64,000 nt of DNA from Aneurinibacillus danicus (GCF_007991215.1 NZ_BJXX01000013.1:80043-144042), one strand, 5' to 3'. Positions 52,936 to 62,298 are shown, counted from the stretch's first letter. Notes: a model not told the origin generated them from the sequence alone. Numbers and translations: made by a program.

Positions 52936-54135
52936 CTACCGCATCATCACCGAAACGTTTGCGGCCGAGATGACAATGGTAATGGCTAGGAAGAACATCA
53001 GGCTGACCGTGGCCAACGCTCCGAAGATATACAGAAGATTTTTTCCAATAATACTTAGACACGACAGAATGGGGCTGTTACCAAGCGGCTGCATGACGGC
53101 GGATGAGAGATTGTAAAGGAATGCGAGTATGAGAATTTTCAACGCCGGAAATGCGACCAGCAAAAGCAGAATGAGCACCCCGGCCATGCCCACCGCGTTC
53201 TTGACAAGCAGCGAGGCACCTACAACCGTGTCGGCCGCATCTGCGAATACCCGCCCTACTACGGGAACGAAGTTGCCTGCGATATACTTGGCGGTACGGA
53301 TTGCCACTCCGTCCGCCACAGCGGCTGCCGCTCCCTGCAGGGAGAGTACGGCGAGAAAAATCGTCAAAAAACTCCCCATAAGTCCGAGACTGACTGTACG
53401 CAGCAGATGGGCCAGTCTGGTCAGCTGATATTTCACAGAGAATGAGCTGACGATGCTGAGGATGGCGGACAGAAACAGCAGAGGAAAGACGATAGTAGAA
53501 ATCAGCGTACCGCTTATGTTAACCAGGAAAACAATCATGGGATGGAATAGCGCGGCGGATGTCACTCCTCCGGTTGATGCCAGAAGCGCCAGTATCAGCG
53601 GCATAAGCGCCAGCATGAACCCTACCATATCGTGAATCGCTCCCTGCGCGAAGTCAATGGCGACCCGGAAGCTGTTTATTGCAAGAATAATAAGTACCAG
53701 ATAAGAAATCGCATAGGCGACAGTGCTGACTGTGTTTTTTTCGAAGGCCGTTTGCAGCGTTTCCAGCACCATGGCGAATACCGTAATAATGAGAATGGCG
53801 CCCAACAGCTTGCCATTAATAATCATCTCGTGAAAAAGAAAGGAACCCAAACCCTTCATAACACCGGAAAAGCTGAACGCTTTCTCTCCTGTCATCATTT
53901 CAAACAGACTTTTTCCTTCGCTTTCCGGTAAGTATCCTCCGTATTTGTCCAGCACTTTCTGCCAGAATGCCTCTACTTCTTTTGTGTCAAGACGTTCAAG
54001 CTGCCCTTTTACAATCGCATCCTGCGGTGCGGAAGCCGAAATTTCCGGCTCGGCGGCGCTTGCGGGACGCCACACGAACAGCAGCGCCAGCAACAGGACT
54101 GTATAGAATAGAAGCTGCGACCGTTTCTGCTTCAT
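52936..54135 (-). CDS. spoIIIAE: stage III sporulation protein AE
   Basis: A 399-residue polytopic membrane protein with a signal-like N-terminus (LLFYTVLLLALLFVWRPASA) and about eight further helices. Motifs such as MLALMPLILALLASTGGVTS and GMAGVLILLLLVAFPALKIL fit the family. It is part of the SpoIIIA export apparatus, with some likeness to ABC-type permeases in topology. Confidence 0.95.
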   Translation of the reverse strand: MKQKRSQLLFYTVLLLALLFVWRPASAAEPEISASAPQDAIVKGQLERLDTKEVEAFWQKVLDKYGGYLPESEGKSLFEMMTGEKAFSFSGVMKGLGSFLFHEMIINGKLLGAILIITVFAMVLETLQTAFEKNTVSTVAYAISYLVLIILAINSFRVAIDFAQGAIHDMVGFMLALMPLILALLASTGGVTSAALFHPMIVFLVNISGTLISTIVFPLLFLSAILSIVSSFSVKYQLTRLAHLLRTVSLGLMGSFLTIFLAVLSLQGAAAAVADGVAIRTAKYIAGNFVPVVGRVFADAADTVVGASLLVKNAVGMAGVLILLLLVAFPALKILILAFLYNLSSAVMQPLGNSPILSCLSIIGKNLLYIFGALATVSLMFFLAITIVISAANVSVMMR

Positions 54136-54150
54136 GTTTTCACAACCTTT

Positions 54151-54540
54151 TTATGACGGGAGTAGCTGTACAATCGTTTCAACAATGACGGAAAGAATCG
54201 GAATCGCAAGGACCAGGATGAGAATTTTGCCGGCTAATTCAATTTTAGATGCGATTGCCCCTTGCCCTGCATCCCGCGTCACCTGGGCGCCAAACTCTGC
54301 AATATAGGCGATGCCGATAATTTTGAGAATGGTATCCAGATAAACGATATTTACATTCGCCTGCATTGCAATGCCTTCCAGGACCCGAATGACATCGGAA
54401 ATTTTGCCGATAAGAAACAGGAAGATAATGACTCCGGTAACCGTCGCAAGGACAAACGCAAACATCGGTTTCTGTTCCTTAACAACCAGGCTGAGCACGG
54501 TAGCGACGATTCCCAGCCCCACAATCTGAATAATATCCAT
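54151..54540 (-). CDS. spoIIIAD: stage III sporulation protein AD
   Basis: A 129-residue protein with about four membrane helices (DIIQIVGLGIVATVLSLVVK, FAFVLATVTGVIIFLFLIGK). The family pattern ILKIIGIAYIAEFGAQVTRD, with GQGAIASKIELAGKILILVL, is clear. It resembles flagellar or type III export components such as FliQ by size and topology. Confidence 0.95.
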   Translation of the reverse strand: MDIIQIVGLGIVATVLSLVVKEQKPMFAFVLATVTGVIIFLFLIGKISDVIRVLEGIAMQANVNIVYLDTILKIIGIAYIAEFGAQVTRDAGQGAIASKIELAGKILILVLAIPILSVIVETIVQLLPS

Positions 54541-54552
54541 GGCGAACGCTCC

Positions 54553-54756
54553 CTACTGAAACAAGAAAACCCGCTTAATTTCCTGAAACAAGTCATTAAT
54601 GAACGATGCTACCATGAACAGCACAATGATGAAGCCGATTAACGTCACCCACTGCGCCCAATCATCCTTGCCCGATTGCTTAAGGACGGTATGAATCATG
54701 GCAACAATGATACCGATGCCGGCAATCTGGAAAATTGCGTTTACATCATACCCCAT
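54553..54756 (-). CDS. spoIIIAC: stage III sporulation protein AC
   Basis: A 67-residue protein with two membrane helices (IFQIAGIGIIVAMIHTVLKQ and WVTLIGFIIVLFMVASFIND). I choose the ATG at 54756 (MGYDVNAIFQIAG), about seven bases after GAGAGG; a GTG nine bases upstream is also open. It sits 12 bases before spoIIIAD in the operon. Confidence 0.94.
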   Translation of the reverse strand: MGYDVNAIFQIAGIGIIVAMIHTVLKQSGKDDWAQWVTLIGFIIVLFMVASFINDLFQEIKRVFLFQ

Positions 54757-54768
54757 GGCCTCCACCTC

Positions 54769-55287
54769 TCAATAAAGTAAAATAACGAGCAAGACTCCGC
54801 TCAACACCCCCAGACTGCGGCACATCTTCTCATAGCGCTGCTGACTGTCCCGGGCGCAAGCCTCTTCATGTTCGAGGTTGGCCAAAGCAAGCCTGATATG
54901 CTTCTGCTGATCTTCCCGGTCGCTCTGCCCGAGGATAAACCCAAGCTGAAGCATAACGTCTTTCTCCGGCTCTTTCAGGGCGGTGCCGGGCCAAATCCGG
55001 TGCACGGCGCAATGCCAGCATTCACTTGCCGACCATTCCTGCTCTGTGGCTAACAGTTCCGCTGCCTGGCTAAACAGGCGCGCTGCCTCGCCTCCCACCC
55101 TGCGGGAAATAGAAGCAAGCGCTTCAGACAACGAACGGGATCCGTATACAATCTCGGTTTCCAGCAGCGTAAGACCTGTACGCAGCTGACGGATTTGCAG
55201 CGGCCTGTGTGCGAGGTACCCTCCCAACTGCATGCCGCAGAGCGTACCCGCCAGAATAATTAGCGAAGCACCCAACAGCTTCAGCAT
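54769..55287 (-). CDS. spoIIIAB: stage III sporulation protein AB
   Basis: A 172-residue protein with helices at both ends (LLGASLIILAGTLCGMQLGG and LGVLSGVLLVILLY) and a helical cytoplasmic core containing RQLRTGLTLLETEIVYGSRS. The ATG at 55287 is eight bases after GGAGG. It is inferred to work with the SpoIIIAA ATPase at the membrane. Confidence 0.94.
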   Translation of the reverse strand: MLKLLGASLIILAGTLCGMQLGGYLAHRPLQIRQLRTGLTLLETEIVYGSRSLSEALASISRRVGGEAARLFSQAAELLATEQEWSASECWHCAVHRIWPGTALKEPEKDVMLQLGFILGQSDREDQQKHIRLALANLEHEEACARDSQQRYEKMCRSLGVLSGVLLVILLY

Positions 55288-55292
55288 CCTTC

Positions 55293-56234
55293 TCACCTCC
55301 GGCAGTCCGCAAAATGCTCATCATACATTCCGGAGAGCGTGCCTACTCTCGGCCGGCGGGACAAAACAAGGTAGCGCTGGAAAACACCCGCCTGTAAAAT
55401 CCGAGAGAGCGTAGGCCTGCGCATAATGTCTTTTAAATCGCGCCCATGTACGCTGGCAATGACGGCAATACCAGCATGGGTTGCTTCCTCAAGCGCATAG
55501 CCGTCTTCCGACCGGCCGATCTCGTCCGTAATCAGCACGTCAGGTGACATGGAGCGGATCATCATCATCATACCTTCCGCCTTCGGACAGGCATCAAGCA
55601 CATCCGTACGGGGTCCGACATCTTTCTGCGGAATGCCTCCCACACAGCCGGCAATCTCCGAACGTTCATCGACAATGGAGACTTTACGTGCCGCAACCTC
55701 TTTTGTCCCCTCGCTAATCTGACGCGCCAAATCGCGCAGCAGCGTCGTCTTTCCACACTGTGGCGGAGAGATAATAAGCGTGCTCAGCAATTGTCCCCTT
55801 TCCGTCAGAAGGGGCAGCACCTTATCCGCCGCACCTTTCTGTTCCCTGGCCACACGAATGTTAAAGCTCGCCACATCGCGAATCAATTTGACACGTCCAT
55901 CCTCGAGCACCACTTTACCGGAAATGCCGACCCGATGACCTCCCTGGATTGTAATATAGCCGCGCCGCATCTCTTCCTCCATCATATACAGCGAATGGTG
56001 GCTGAGCCTGCTCAATAATTGGGCGCCCTCTTCTTTTGTAAACATCAGTGCACCTTCCGACCGCTCCGTGCCCCCTCCCCTCTCCTTCACAAATCGGGAG
56101 ATACCGCCTCCCACATATTCAATGGGCCGTTCTATGCGCAGGCGGAGTTCTTCGATTTGTTCAAGCTCTTCTGAGGGCAGAAATTTAAGTTTGGTGCGCA
56201 GACTGTCGGGCAGCACTCGAAGAATATCTTCCAT
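55293..56234 (-). CDS. spoIIIAA: stage III sporulation protein AA, ATPase
   Basis: A 313-residue ATPase, thought to energise the SpoIIIA channel. The Walker A box is IISPPQCGKTTLLRDLARQI, followed by VSIVDERSEIAG and the Walker B-like DVLITDEIGRSED. EELRLRIERPIEYVGGG is the N-terminal family mark. Two adjacent ATGs exist; 56234 is eight bases after GAGGTGG. It opens the eight-gene operon. A weak sigma-E-like box pair (GTCATAA, CATATGAA, 14-15 apart) lies upstream. Confidence 0.95.
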   Translation of the reverse strand: MEDILRVLPDSLRTKLKFLPSEELEQIEELRLRIERPIEYVGGGISRFVKERGGGTERSEGALMFTKEEGAQLLSRLSHHSLYMMEEEMRRGYITIQGGHRVGISGKVVLEDGRVKLIRDVASFNIRVAREQKGAADKVLPLLTERGQLLSTLIISPPQCGKTTLLRDLARQISEGTKEVAARKVSIVDERSEIAGCVGGIPQKDVGPRTDVLDACPKAEGMMMMIRSMSPDVLITDEIGRSEDGYALEEATHAGIAVIASVHGRDLKDIMRRPTLSRILQAGVFQRYLVLSRRPRVGTLSGMYDEHFADCRR

Positions 56235-56428
56235 CATCTGACCACCTCTTTGTCCCATTGTACTTATCACATTCATATGGGAAGCCTGACCACTTTATGA
56301 CAATGTTGAAATAAGGAAGTATAAAGGGGAAGGACTCGGAGCAGGAAAACAGATTGGCCGCATGCGGTGCAGGGCAAGCTATGTATGATCGTTTGAAGCG
56401 ATCTATATTAACGACGAGGTGAGCGTGC

Positions 56429-57685
56429 ATGAAAACAAAACCGTCAGACCGTGTATTATTTGCACTAAGCCTTGTGCCACTGATTATGGTACTCGGCAAT
56501 TCAATGGTCATTCCCGTACTGCCGGCAATCGCCAATGAATACGATTTAAGCGCACTGGATACCGGGCTGTTGATTACCCTGTTTTCCGTTCCGGCGGGAG
56601 CCATTATCCCGTTCGCCGGTTTTCTTTCCGACCGCATCGGACGCAAAAAGGTAATCATCGCTGCATTGGTGTTATACGGCGCAGGCGGCCTTATAGCAGG
56701 GGGAGCGGCACTGTTTTTTGCGCAACCTTATGCATGGATTGTAGCAGGACGAATCATTCAGGGTATCGGGGCCGCTGGCACGTCTCCAATTGCCATGGCG
56801 CTCATCGGCGATTTATACCCGCCCGAACACCGCGGCCGGGCATTCGGCGTTATTGAATCCGCTAACGCGTTCGGTAAGGTGCTCAGCCCCGTTCTCGGAT
56901 CGCTTCTCGCGCTGATTGCCTGGTATGCGCTTTTTTTTGCATTTCCGCTCCTGATTGTGCCCGCGCTCTGGGCCATTGCCCGCTGGGTGAAGGAAGCGGA
57001 GACGGAGGCACCTCCGCCGTTTGCAAAATATAAGCAGGATGCGGTCAATGTCTTTCGCAAACAGGGACGCTGGCTTTTCATAAGCTTTCTGCTTGGGGCA
57101 ACTCAAATGTTTTTCCTGTTTGGCATGCTATTTTACCTGGCCGAAGCATTGGATAATTACACATCCTTATCAGGACCTGTGCGCGGCTTATTTCTGGCAC
57201 TGCCTTTACTTTCACTAACGGTCATATCGGCTTGGGTTGGGAACATCATCGGACAAAAGGTGGAACGCATGAAAACATTTCTGGTAAGCGGTACCTCCCT
57301 GACAGCCGTCATCTGTACGATTTTGCCGTTTACCGCACATCCTATAGCCATCATTGCTCTCCTGTTTGCAGGCGGTATCGGAGCAGGGTTCGTTCTTCCC
57401 TGCTTAAATGCTCTGATTACATCCGCTGTCGGCAAAGCGGAACGCGGAATTGTGACCTCGCTCTATAGCAGTGTACGCTTTCTCGGCATTGCCGCAGGAC
57501 CTGCGGTATTCGGTGCGCTAATGGGGCGTCCCTTCCTTTTGTTCTGGGGAACCTCCGCTTTTTGCTTGCTGCTCGCCTTGCTCACCGCACGCTTTATTCA
57601 CAGGCCGGCGCAAATCAAAAGCAAGCACGGCCATCGCCGCCTTCTGCTTAAACCCCTGCCTCTTGTCCATAAAGACTCAGGATAG
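56429..57685 (+). CDS. MFS drug-resistance type transporter
   Basis: A 418-residue major facilitator with about 12 helices. LITLFSVPAGAIIPFAGFLS followed by DRIGRKKVIIAALVLYG is the loop 2-3 motif A. IVAGRIIQGIGAAGTSPIAM is motif C of the drug:H+ antiporter group (TetA(L)/Bmr-like). GEVS starts at ATG after GAGGTGAG. The C-terminal tail is basic (KSKHGHRRLLLK). The substrate is unknown. It is divergent from spoIIIAA and interrupts the otherwise conserved spoIIIA-efp block. Confidence 0.9.
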   Translation: MKTKPSDRVLFALSLVPLIMVLGNSMVIPVLPAIANEYDLSALDTGLLITLFSVPAGAIIPFAGFLSDRIGRKKVIIAALVLYGAGGLIAGGAALFFAQPYAWIVAGRIIQGIGAAGTSPIAMALIGDLYPPEHRGRAFGVIESANAFGKVLSPVLGSLLALIAWYALFFAFPLLIVPALWAIARWVKEAETEAPPPFAKYKQDAVNVFRKQGRWLFISFLLGATQMFFLFGMLFYLAEALDNYTSLSGPVRGLFLALPLLSLTVISAWVGNIIGQKVERMKTFLVSGTSLTAVICTILPFTAHPIAIIALLFAGGIGAGFVLPCLNALITSAVGKAERGIVTSLYSSVRFLGIAAGPAVFGALMGRPFLLFWGTSAFCLLLALLTARFIHRPAQIKSKHGHRRLLLKPLPLVHKDSG

Positions 57686-57705
57686 AAGTTTAAGAGAAGA
57701 GACAA

Positions 57706-57798
57706 TGATTTCAATGTGGAAAAAGGCGAACGCCTTTTTCTTCCTTGGATCTTTTTCCTTCTTCCCCCTCCTTCTTTTCTCACGATTTTCACAGAAAA
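57706..57798 (+). repeat. interspersed repeat R1, copy E
   Basis: GATTTCAATGTGGAAAAAGG with the perfect AAAAAGGCGAACGCCTTTTT hairpin, a variant middle (CTTCCTTGGATCTTTTTCC), and CTCACGATTTTCACAG. It abuts the T-run of the efp terminator on the minus strand. Confidence 0.85.
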
Positions 57799-57829
57799 AA
57801 GCGACCCGTAAAAGGCCGCTTTTTTTATG
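57796..57829 (-). terminator. terminator of efp
   Basis: On the minus strand AAAGCGGCC-TTTTAC-GGGTCGCTTTTTT, 12 bases past the stop. Confidence 0.8.
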
Positions 57830-57840
57830 CTCATCTTCTA

Positions 57841-58398
57841 TTATGCGCGCGATACGTATTGCTCACTTCGAGTATCGATAATTAGTTTATCCCCTTCATT
57901 AATGAAGAACGGTACCTGTACCACAAGCCCGGTTTCCATCTTTGCCGGTTTCGTGCCACCGGAAGCTGTATCGCCTTTGATGCCCGGCTCGGTTTCCACA
58001 ACGGTAAGCTCTACCGTATTCGGTACCTGTACACCCAGGATTTCGCCTTCAAACATAACAATGTTTACGTTCATGTTTTCCAACAGGAACTTAAGCTCAT
58101 GCTCCAGTTGGCTGGTTGGCAGGCTGATTTGATCGTATGTTTGTGTATCCATAAACACGTGCTCGTCGCCAGACGCGTACAAATATTGCATTTCCTTCGT
58201 TTCGATTCTCGCTTTCGCCACCTTCTCGCCGGCGCGGAACGTCGTTTCTTTGATGGAGCCGTTGCGCAGATTGCGCAGCTTTGTGCGTACAAATGCAGCG
58301 CCTTTACCTGGCTTTACGTGCTGGAATTCGATAACAGAATAAATCGCTCCGTCATACTCGATCGTAATGCCCGGGCGCAAGTCGTTTACTGAAATCAT
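57841..58398 (-). CDS. efp: translation elongation factor P
   Basis: A 185-residue factor that relieves ribosome stalling at polyproline stretches. The N-terminal KOW-like domain has the loop [16 protein letters not shown], whose lysine near residue 32 is the modified site in other bacteria. Two OB domains follow, with [20 protein letters not shown] as the EF-P signature. It follows the proline peptidase by 66 bases, the usual yqhT-efp order. Confidence 0.97.
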   Translation of the reverse strand: MISVNDLRPGITIEYDGAIYSVIEFQHVKPGKGAAFVRTKLRNLRNGSIKETTFRAGEKVAKARIETKEMQYLYASGDEHVFMDTQTYDQISLPTSQLEHELKFLLENMNVNIVMFEGEILGVQVPNTVELTVVETEPGIKGDTASGGTKPAKMETGLVVQVPFFINEGDKLIIDTRSEQYVSRA

Positions 58399-58464
58399 GA
58401 ATAAACCTCCTACAAACCAGTTATTTCTTGTTTTCTAACTTTCAAATTATAACAAAAACCTATA

Positions 58465-59532
58465 TTAAATCACAAGCAATTCCTTCGGAGAGCGGGTCAG
58501 GATTTCGCAACCGTTCTCTGTAATCACCACATCGTCTTCAATGCGAACCCCTCCCTCTCCTTCCAGGTAGATGCCCGGCTCTATCGTGACGACCATACCC
58601 GGCTCCAGTTTTTGCTCACCGCGCACCGACAGTGTCGGCCCTTCATGCACTTCAAGTCCAATGCCGTGTCCGGTGCTGTGCCCGAAGTACGGACCGTATC
58701 CCGCTTCCAAAATAATGTCCCGAGTCAGCGCATCAGCCTCTTTTCCGGTCATGCCGGCCCCAATTTTGTTTACGCCGTTCAGCTGCGCACGAAGTACTAT
58801 GTTGTAAATCTCGCGCATTTTTTCACCTGGCTCACCGACCGCGATGGTACGCGTAATATCGGAGCAATATCCTTTGTGATACGCTCCGAAATCAAGGGTA
58901 ACCATCTCCCCTTTTTCAATCACCTTGTCGGAAGCAACACCATGGGGTAACGCCGAACGTGCGCCGGAGGCAACGATAATATCAAACGAAGAGCTGGCCG
59001 CACCAAGCGAACGCATATAAAACTCCAGCTCATTTGCCACCGCAAGCTCTGTGACTCCGGGTTTTATAAAGTTTAGAATATGGGCGAATGCTTTGTCCGC
59101 AATCTCGGTCGCCTCTCTAATCACCTGCAGTTCATCTGCCGTTTTCACAAGCCGTGACGCTTCGACCACGCCTGATACCGGTACTAATTTTATGCCGTCT
59201 GCAAGCTCGGCCAAGCGCTGATAGAGCGCGTAGGTTACATGGCTTTTCTCAAAACCCAGACGCTTTACACCGTACCGCTTTGCGCGCTCGATAACCGTTT
59301 CCAGCATATCGGCTTGGTGGCGGACGATTTCGAATGCCGGTGCCTGGCGGATCGCCTGCTCAATGTACCGAAAATCGGTAATCAAATCCGCGGCGCTCTC
59401 CGTTACGAGACAACAGCCGGAAGAGCCTGTAAAACCGGTTATGTATCGCCGATTATACCCGTTGGTAATTAACAGCCCGTCAAATCCCTCTTCCTTCATT
59501 CGGACTCGAATCGCCTCTAGTTTCCTATCCAT
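58465..59532 (-). CDS. Xaa-Pro peptidase (M24, YqhT type)
   Basis: A 355-residue creatinase-fold metallopeptidase for proline-containing peptides. The N-terminal creatinase domain is residues 1-125. The C-terminal pita-bread domain shows VTLDFGAYHKGYCSDITRT (two aspartate ligands), GHSTGHGIGLEVHEGP (histidine), TIEPGIYLEGEGGVRIEDD (two glutamates). It follows aroQ by 17 bases and precedes efp, as yqhT does in B. subtilis. Confidence 0.94.
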   Translation of the reverse strand: MDRKLEAIRVRMKEEGFDGLLITNGYNRRYITGFTGSSGCCLVTESAADLITDFRYIEQAIRQAPAFEIVRHQADMLETVIERAKRYGVKRLGFEKSHVTYALYQRLAELADGIKLVPVSGVVEASRLVKTADELQVIREATEIADKAFAHILNFIKPGVTELAVANELEFYMRSLGAASSSFDIIVASGARSALPHGVASDKVIEKGEMVTLDFGAYHKGYCSDITRTIAVGEPGEKMREIYNIVLRAQLNGVNKIGAGMTGKEADALTRDIILEAGYGPYFGHSTGHGIGLEVHEGPTLSVRGEQKLEPGMVVTIEPGIYLEGEGGVRIEDDVVITENGCEILTRSPKELLVI

Positions 59533-59549
59533 TCTTCATCAGCTCCGGT

Positions 59550-60005
59550 TTACAGTTTCATCTTTTCGTTTTTCCGTAAATAATGGGCCAGCGCATCCAG
59601 CGCCAACTCATACCCGTATGTACCCAGTCCGCTAATCTGGCCAATCGCAAGAGGGGCGAGCACTGACTCCTTGCGGAACGCTTCCCGCGCATGAATGTTG
59701 GAGATGTGAATCTCGACAAACGGAATCTGTACGCTTGAAAGCGCGTCCCGGATCGCATAACTATAATGTGTAAAAGCTCCCGGATTAATAACAATACCGT
59801 CGCACAAACCAAATGCCTGATGTATCCGGTCGATAATTGCGCCTTCATGATTCGACTGGAAAAACTCCACCGCAACTCCCAAATCGCCTGCACGCCGCGC
59901 AATCCGCTCCTCTACATCCGCCAGCGTTTCACTGCCGTAAATACCCGGCTCCCGCTTGCCCAGCATATTCAGATTCGGACCGTTTATTACAAGAACGGAC
60001 GCCAT
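59550..60005 (-). CDS. aroQ: 3-dehydroquinate dehydratase, type II
   Basis: A 151-residue dodecameric enzyme of the shikimate pathway. [19 protein letters not shown] holds the active tyrosine near residue 24. [11 protein letters not shown] and [17 protein letters not shown] follow, then [15 protein letters not shown] with the catalytic histidine. It is the first gene of the aroQ-yqhT-efp series. Confidence 0.97.
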   Translation of the reverse strand: MASVLVINGPNLNMLGKREPGIYGSETLADVEERIARRAGDLGVAVEFFQSNHEGAIIDRIHQAFGLCDGIVINPGAFTHYSYAIRDALSSVQIPFVEIHISNIHAREAFRKESVLAPLAIGQISGLGTYGYELALDALAHYLRKNEKMKL

Positions 60006-60180
60006 GCTACCACGCCTTTCAGTATAAGAGATGTTTTGAGATACAATTTATTTTATAAAACGAAGGTAAGAAAATAAGGAAACGAAGGGGTTGGAAAAAT
60101 ACCCATCCTCATGTACTGTTTTACATATTGTACTATATCCACTCCATGACTTACCAGCCACAAACCATCAAATGAAAAAA

Positions 60181-60262
60181 TGGAGAAAAAGGCGAACGCC
60201 TTTTTCTTCCCCGGATCTCATTTCCTCTGTCCTCTCCTTCTTTCCTCACGTTTTTCACAAAA
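60181..60262 (+). repeat. interspersed repeat R1, copy F
   Basis: GGAGAAAAAGGCGAACGCCT with the perfect hairpin, CTTCCCCGGATCTCATTTCC, and CTCACGTTTTTCACA. It abuts the T-run of the cytochrome c terminator. Confidence 0.85.
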
Positions 60263-60308
60263 AAAGCATCTCCCTTTCCTGACGAAAAGTCGGAGATGCT
60301 CTTTTAAG
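60258..60308 (-). terminator. terminator of the cytochrome c gene
   Basis: On the minus strand AGCATCTCCGACTTTTCG ... GGGAGATGCT is followed by TTTTTTT. Confidence 0.85.
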
Positions 60309-60344
60309 CCGGCCAGGGCCGACTATGTAATTACGAGTCCTTCG

Positions 60345-60716
60345 TTATTTCTGTTCAGCAAGGTAGGAAGCCACTTTCTCGGTCTCTTCGTCATTCAGAA
60401 GACCACCTGGCATTGCCGTACCTGGACGTCCTTCTTTGATAACCTTGGCGATTTCATCTTTCGATAGGCGGGCGCCTACTTTCTGAAGCTCAGGGCCTGC
60501 ACCGCCTTCCATATTCTGACCATGGCAGGAAATGCATTTTCCTTCCATAACTTTCTTCGCTTCGTCACCGCCGCCTCCGCTCGTTGTAGCGGATTGGTTC
60601 TGGCTCTGGCTTTGATTTTGGTCAGCCGGAGCGCTTGAAGGCTTTTCTCCCCCGCCACAAGCTGATAAGCCTACCGCCAGCGCCAGCAATAAACCAGCAG
60701 TTGTCAACTTTTTCAT
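60345..60716 (-). CDS. lipoprotein cytochrome c (c-551 type)
   Basis: A 123-residue membrane-anchored cytochrome c. The signal ends in a lipobox (LAVGLSACGGG; cysteine near residue 20), then a Gln/Ser-rich linker. The haem motif is CISCH, with the methionine ligand probably in GTAMPGGLL. Similar proteins in Bacillus (CccB, c-551) carry electrons to oxidases. ATG at 60716 follows GGGGAGG; open sequence upstream is not coding. It is monocistronic. Confidence 0.93.
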   Translation of the reverse strand: MKKLTTAGLLLALAVGLSACGGGEKPSSAPADQNQSQSQNQSATTSGGGGDEAKKVMEGKCISCHGQNMEGGAGPELQKVGARLSKDEIAKVIKEGRPGTAMPGGLLNDEETEKVASYLAEQK

Positions 60717-60898
60717 TTTTTCACCTCCCCTTCCAGTCCCATTGTACTCACCCTTTACCCAAACTTTCAATACTTTACACATACTACTTATCACATATTG
60801 TTGAACAACCTGCCGCATATTGTCGATCTTCTCCGTACTTTTCTGCTAGAAACCACCAGCCAAATCAGCTACAATAAAGGATAAGGAAGGTGTTTAAC

Positions 60899-61840
60899 TT
60901 GTCAAATCAAACGAGACCAGCCTACGGCGGTCAGGCCGTCGTAGAAGGCGTAATGTTCGGCGGAAAAAACTATATCGTGACCGCAATTCGTCGCAAAGAC
61001 GGCACGATTGAATACTATGAAGAACCAAAACAGGAGCGCCCGTGGATAAAAAGACTGCAAAAAGTCCCATTCTTGCGGGGGATTGTCGGCTTGGTGGCGG
61101 CAAGCGCCAACGGTTCCAAGCACCTCAATTTCTCGACGGAGCGCTACGATTCGGAACCGGGAGAAGAAGCGAATGAATCAACTCCTTCGAAATTAACGAT
61201 GATTCTCGGCGTGGCCGTTATCGGTGTCCTGTCATTTCTGTTCGGCAAATTAATCTTCACTGTGGTTCCGGCCGTCCTCGCGGATGTGCTATTCCAACGA
61301 ATTACAAATAACATCGCCCAGAATTTTATCGAGGGCGGAATCAAAATCATTTTACTTCTCGTCTATATTTTGGCTATCGCGCGGACACCAATGATTAAGC
61401 GGCTTTTTCAATATCATGGAGCCGAACATAAAGTGATTAATGCGTATGAAGCTGGGGTAGAATTAACAGTAAAGAGAGTTCAACAATTCTCCACGCTGCA
61501 CTACCGGTGCGGCAGCAGCTTTATCGTGTTTACGGTCCTTGTCGGCGTGGTGATTTACTCGTTTTTCCACTATGATTCCCTCTGGGAAAGAATATACCAG
61601 CGCATTCTGCTCCTGCCTGTTGTCATTGGCGTTTCCTACGAGACACTTCAGGCCACCAACAAGCTTCGTGACGTTCCATTCCTGCGCATCCTCGGATACC
61701 CGGGCTTATGGCTGCAGAAACTGACGACTCGCGAACCGGACGATAAACAGGTGGAAGTGGCCATTGCTTCTTTCCTCCGCATGCGTGAATTGGATGAGGC
61801 AAAACAGAACGTTCCCACGACGACAATCTCAATCAGCTAA
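60899..61840 (+). CDS. yqhQ: DUF1385 membrane protein YqhQ
   Basis: A 313-residue membrane protein of unknown function. It starts PAYGGQAVVEGVMFGGKNYI, the family mark. FQYHGAEHKVINAYEAG and HYRCGSSFIVFTVL lie between several helices. I choose the TTG at 60899, about seven bases after AAGGAAGG, giving SNQTRPAYGGQ; a GTG nine bases earlier overlaps the site. It is followed by yqhP, as in B. subtilis. Confidence 0.92.
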   Translation: MSNQTRPAYGGQAVVEGVMFGGKNYIVTAIRRKDGTIEYYEEPKQERPWIKRLQKVPFLRGIVGLVAASANGSKHLNFSTERYDSEPGEEANESTPSKLTMILGVAVIGVLSFLFGKLIFTVVPAVLADVLFQRITNNIAQNFIEGGIKIILLLVYILAIARTPMIKRLFQYHGAEHKVINAYEAGVELTVKRVQQFSTLHYRCGSSFIVFTVLVGVVIYSFFHYDSLWERIYQRILLLPVVIGVSYETLQATNKLRDVPFLRILGYPGLWLQKLTTREPDDKQVEVAIASFLRMRELDEAKQNVPTTTISIS

Positions 61841-61885
61841 CCTTCTCAAATATTGGTAAACTCCAAAATGAAATGAGGTGTTAGG

Positions 61886-62278
61886 GTGTCGCGGAAGTCT
61901 CAGGTTTTCACAGTTGTGCTGCTTACCCTTGTCGGAGTTGGATTTGCCGCTCAGCTTTATCATGACGCTTGGGGTCTGCTGAAGTCTATCCTTATCTTCG
62001 CCGCCGTTGCGGCTGTGCTGTATTTCCTGGTGAACAAGTTGCTTCTGTCGCGAGGCGCTGGACTTTCCTCAGGTCCGGCGGACAAAGGCTATCAGAAAGC
62101 ACTTCGTCAGCAGAAACAGCGTAATAAACGAAAAGGACAGTCATCGCCTTCGGTCACAACATCCCCTTCGAAGCTGAAGAAGATGAACCGGTTGAAACCG
62201 TCTCTGCGCCGCGATAATCCATTTCGGGTTATCGAAGGCAAGAAAAACAAACCAAATAAAAAGACAAAAACCTCTTGA
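61886..62278 (+). CDS. yqhP: SA1362-like family protein YqhP
   Basis: A 130-residue protein with two N-terminal membrane helices (VFTVVLLTLVGVGFAAQLYH and LKSILIFAAVAAVLYFLVNK) and a strongly basic, disordered tail (KQRNKRKGQS, KKNKPNKKTKT). The position after yqhQ and before convergent yqhO matches YqhP. Start is GTG after GAGGTG. Its function is unknown; the tail could bind nucleic acid. Confidence 0.82.
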   Translation: MSRKSQVFTVVLLTLVGVGFAAQLYHDAWGLLKSILIFAAVAAVLYFLVNKLLLSRGAGLSSGPADKGYQKALRQQKQRNKRKGQSSPSVTTSPSKLKKMNRLKPSLRRDNPFRVIEGKKNKPNKKTKTS

Positions 62279-62298
62279 GCTCAAGAGGTTTTTCTTTT
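62262..62298. terminator. bidirectional terminator between yqhP and yqhO
   Basis: AAAACCTCTTGA-GC-TCAAGAGGTTTTT; the yqhP stop codon TGA lies within the arm. Confidence 0.85.
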
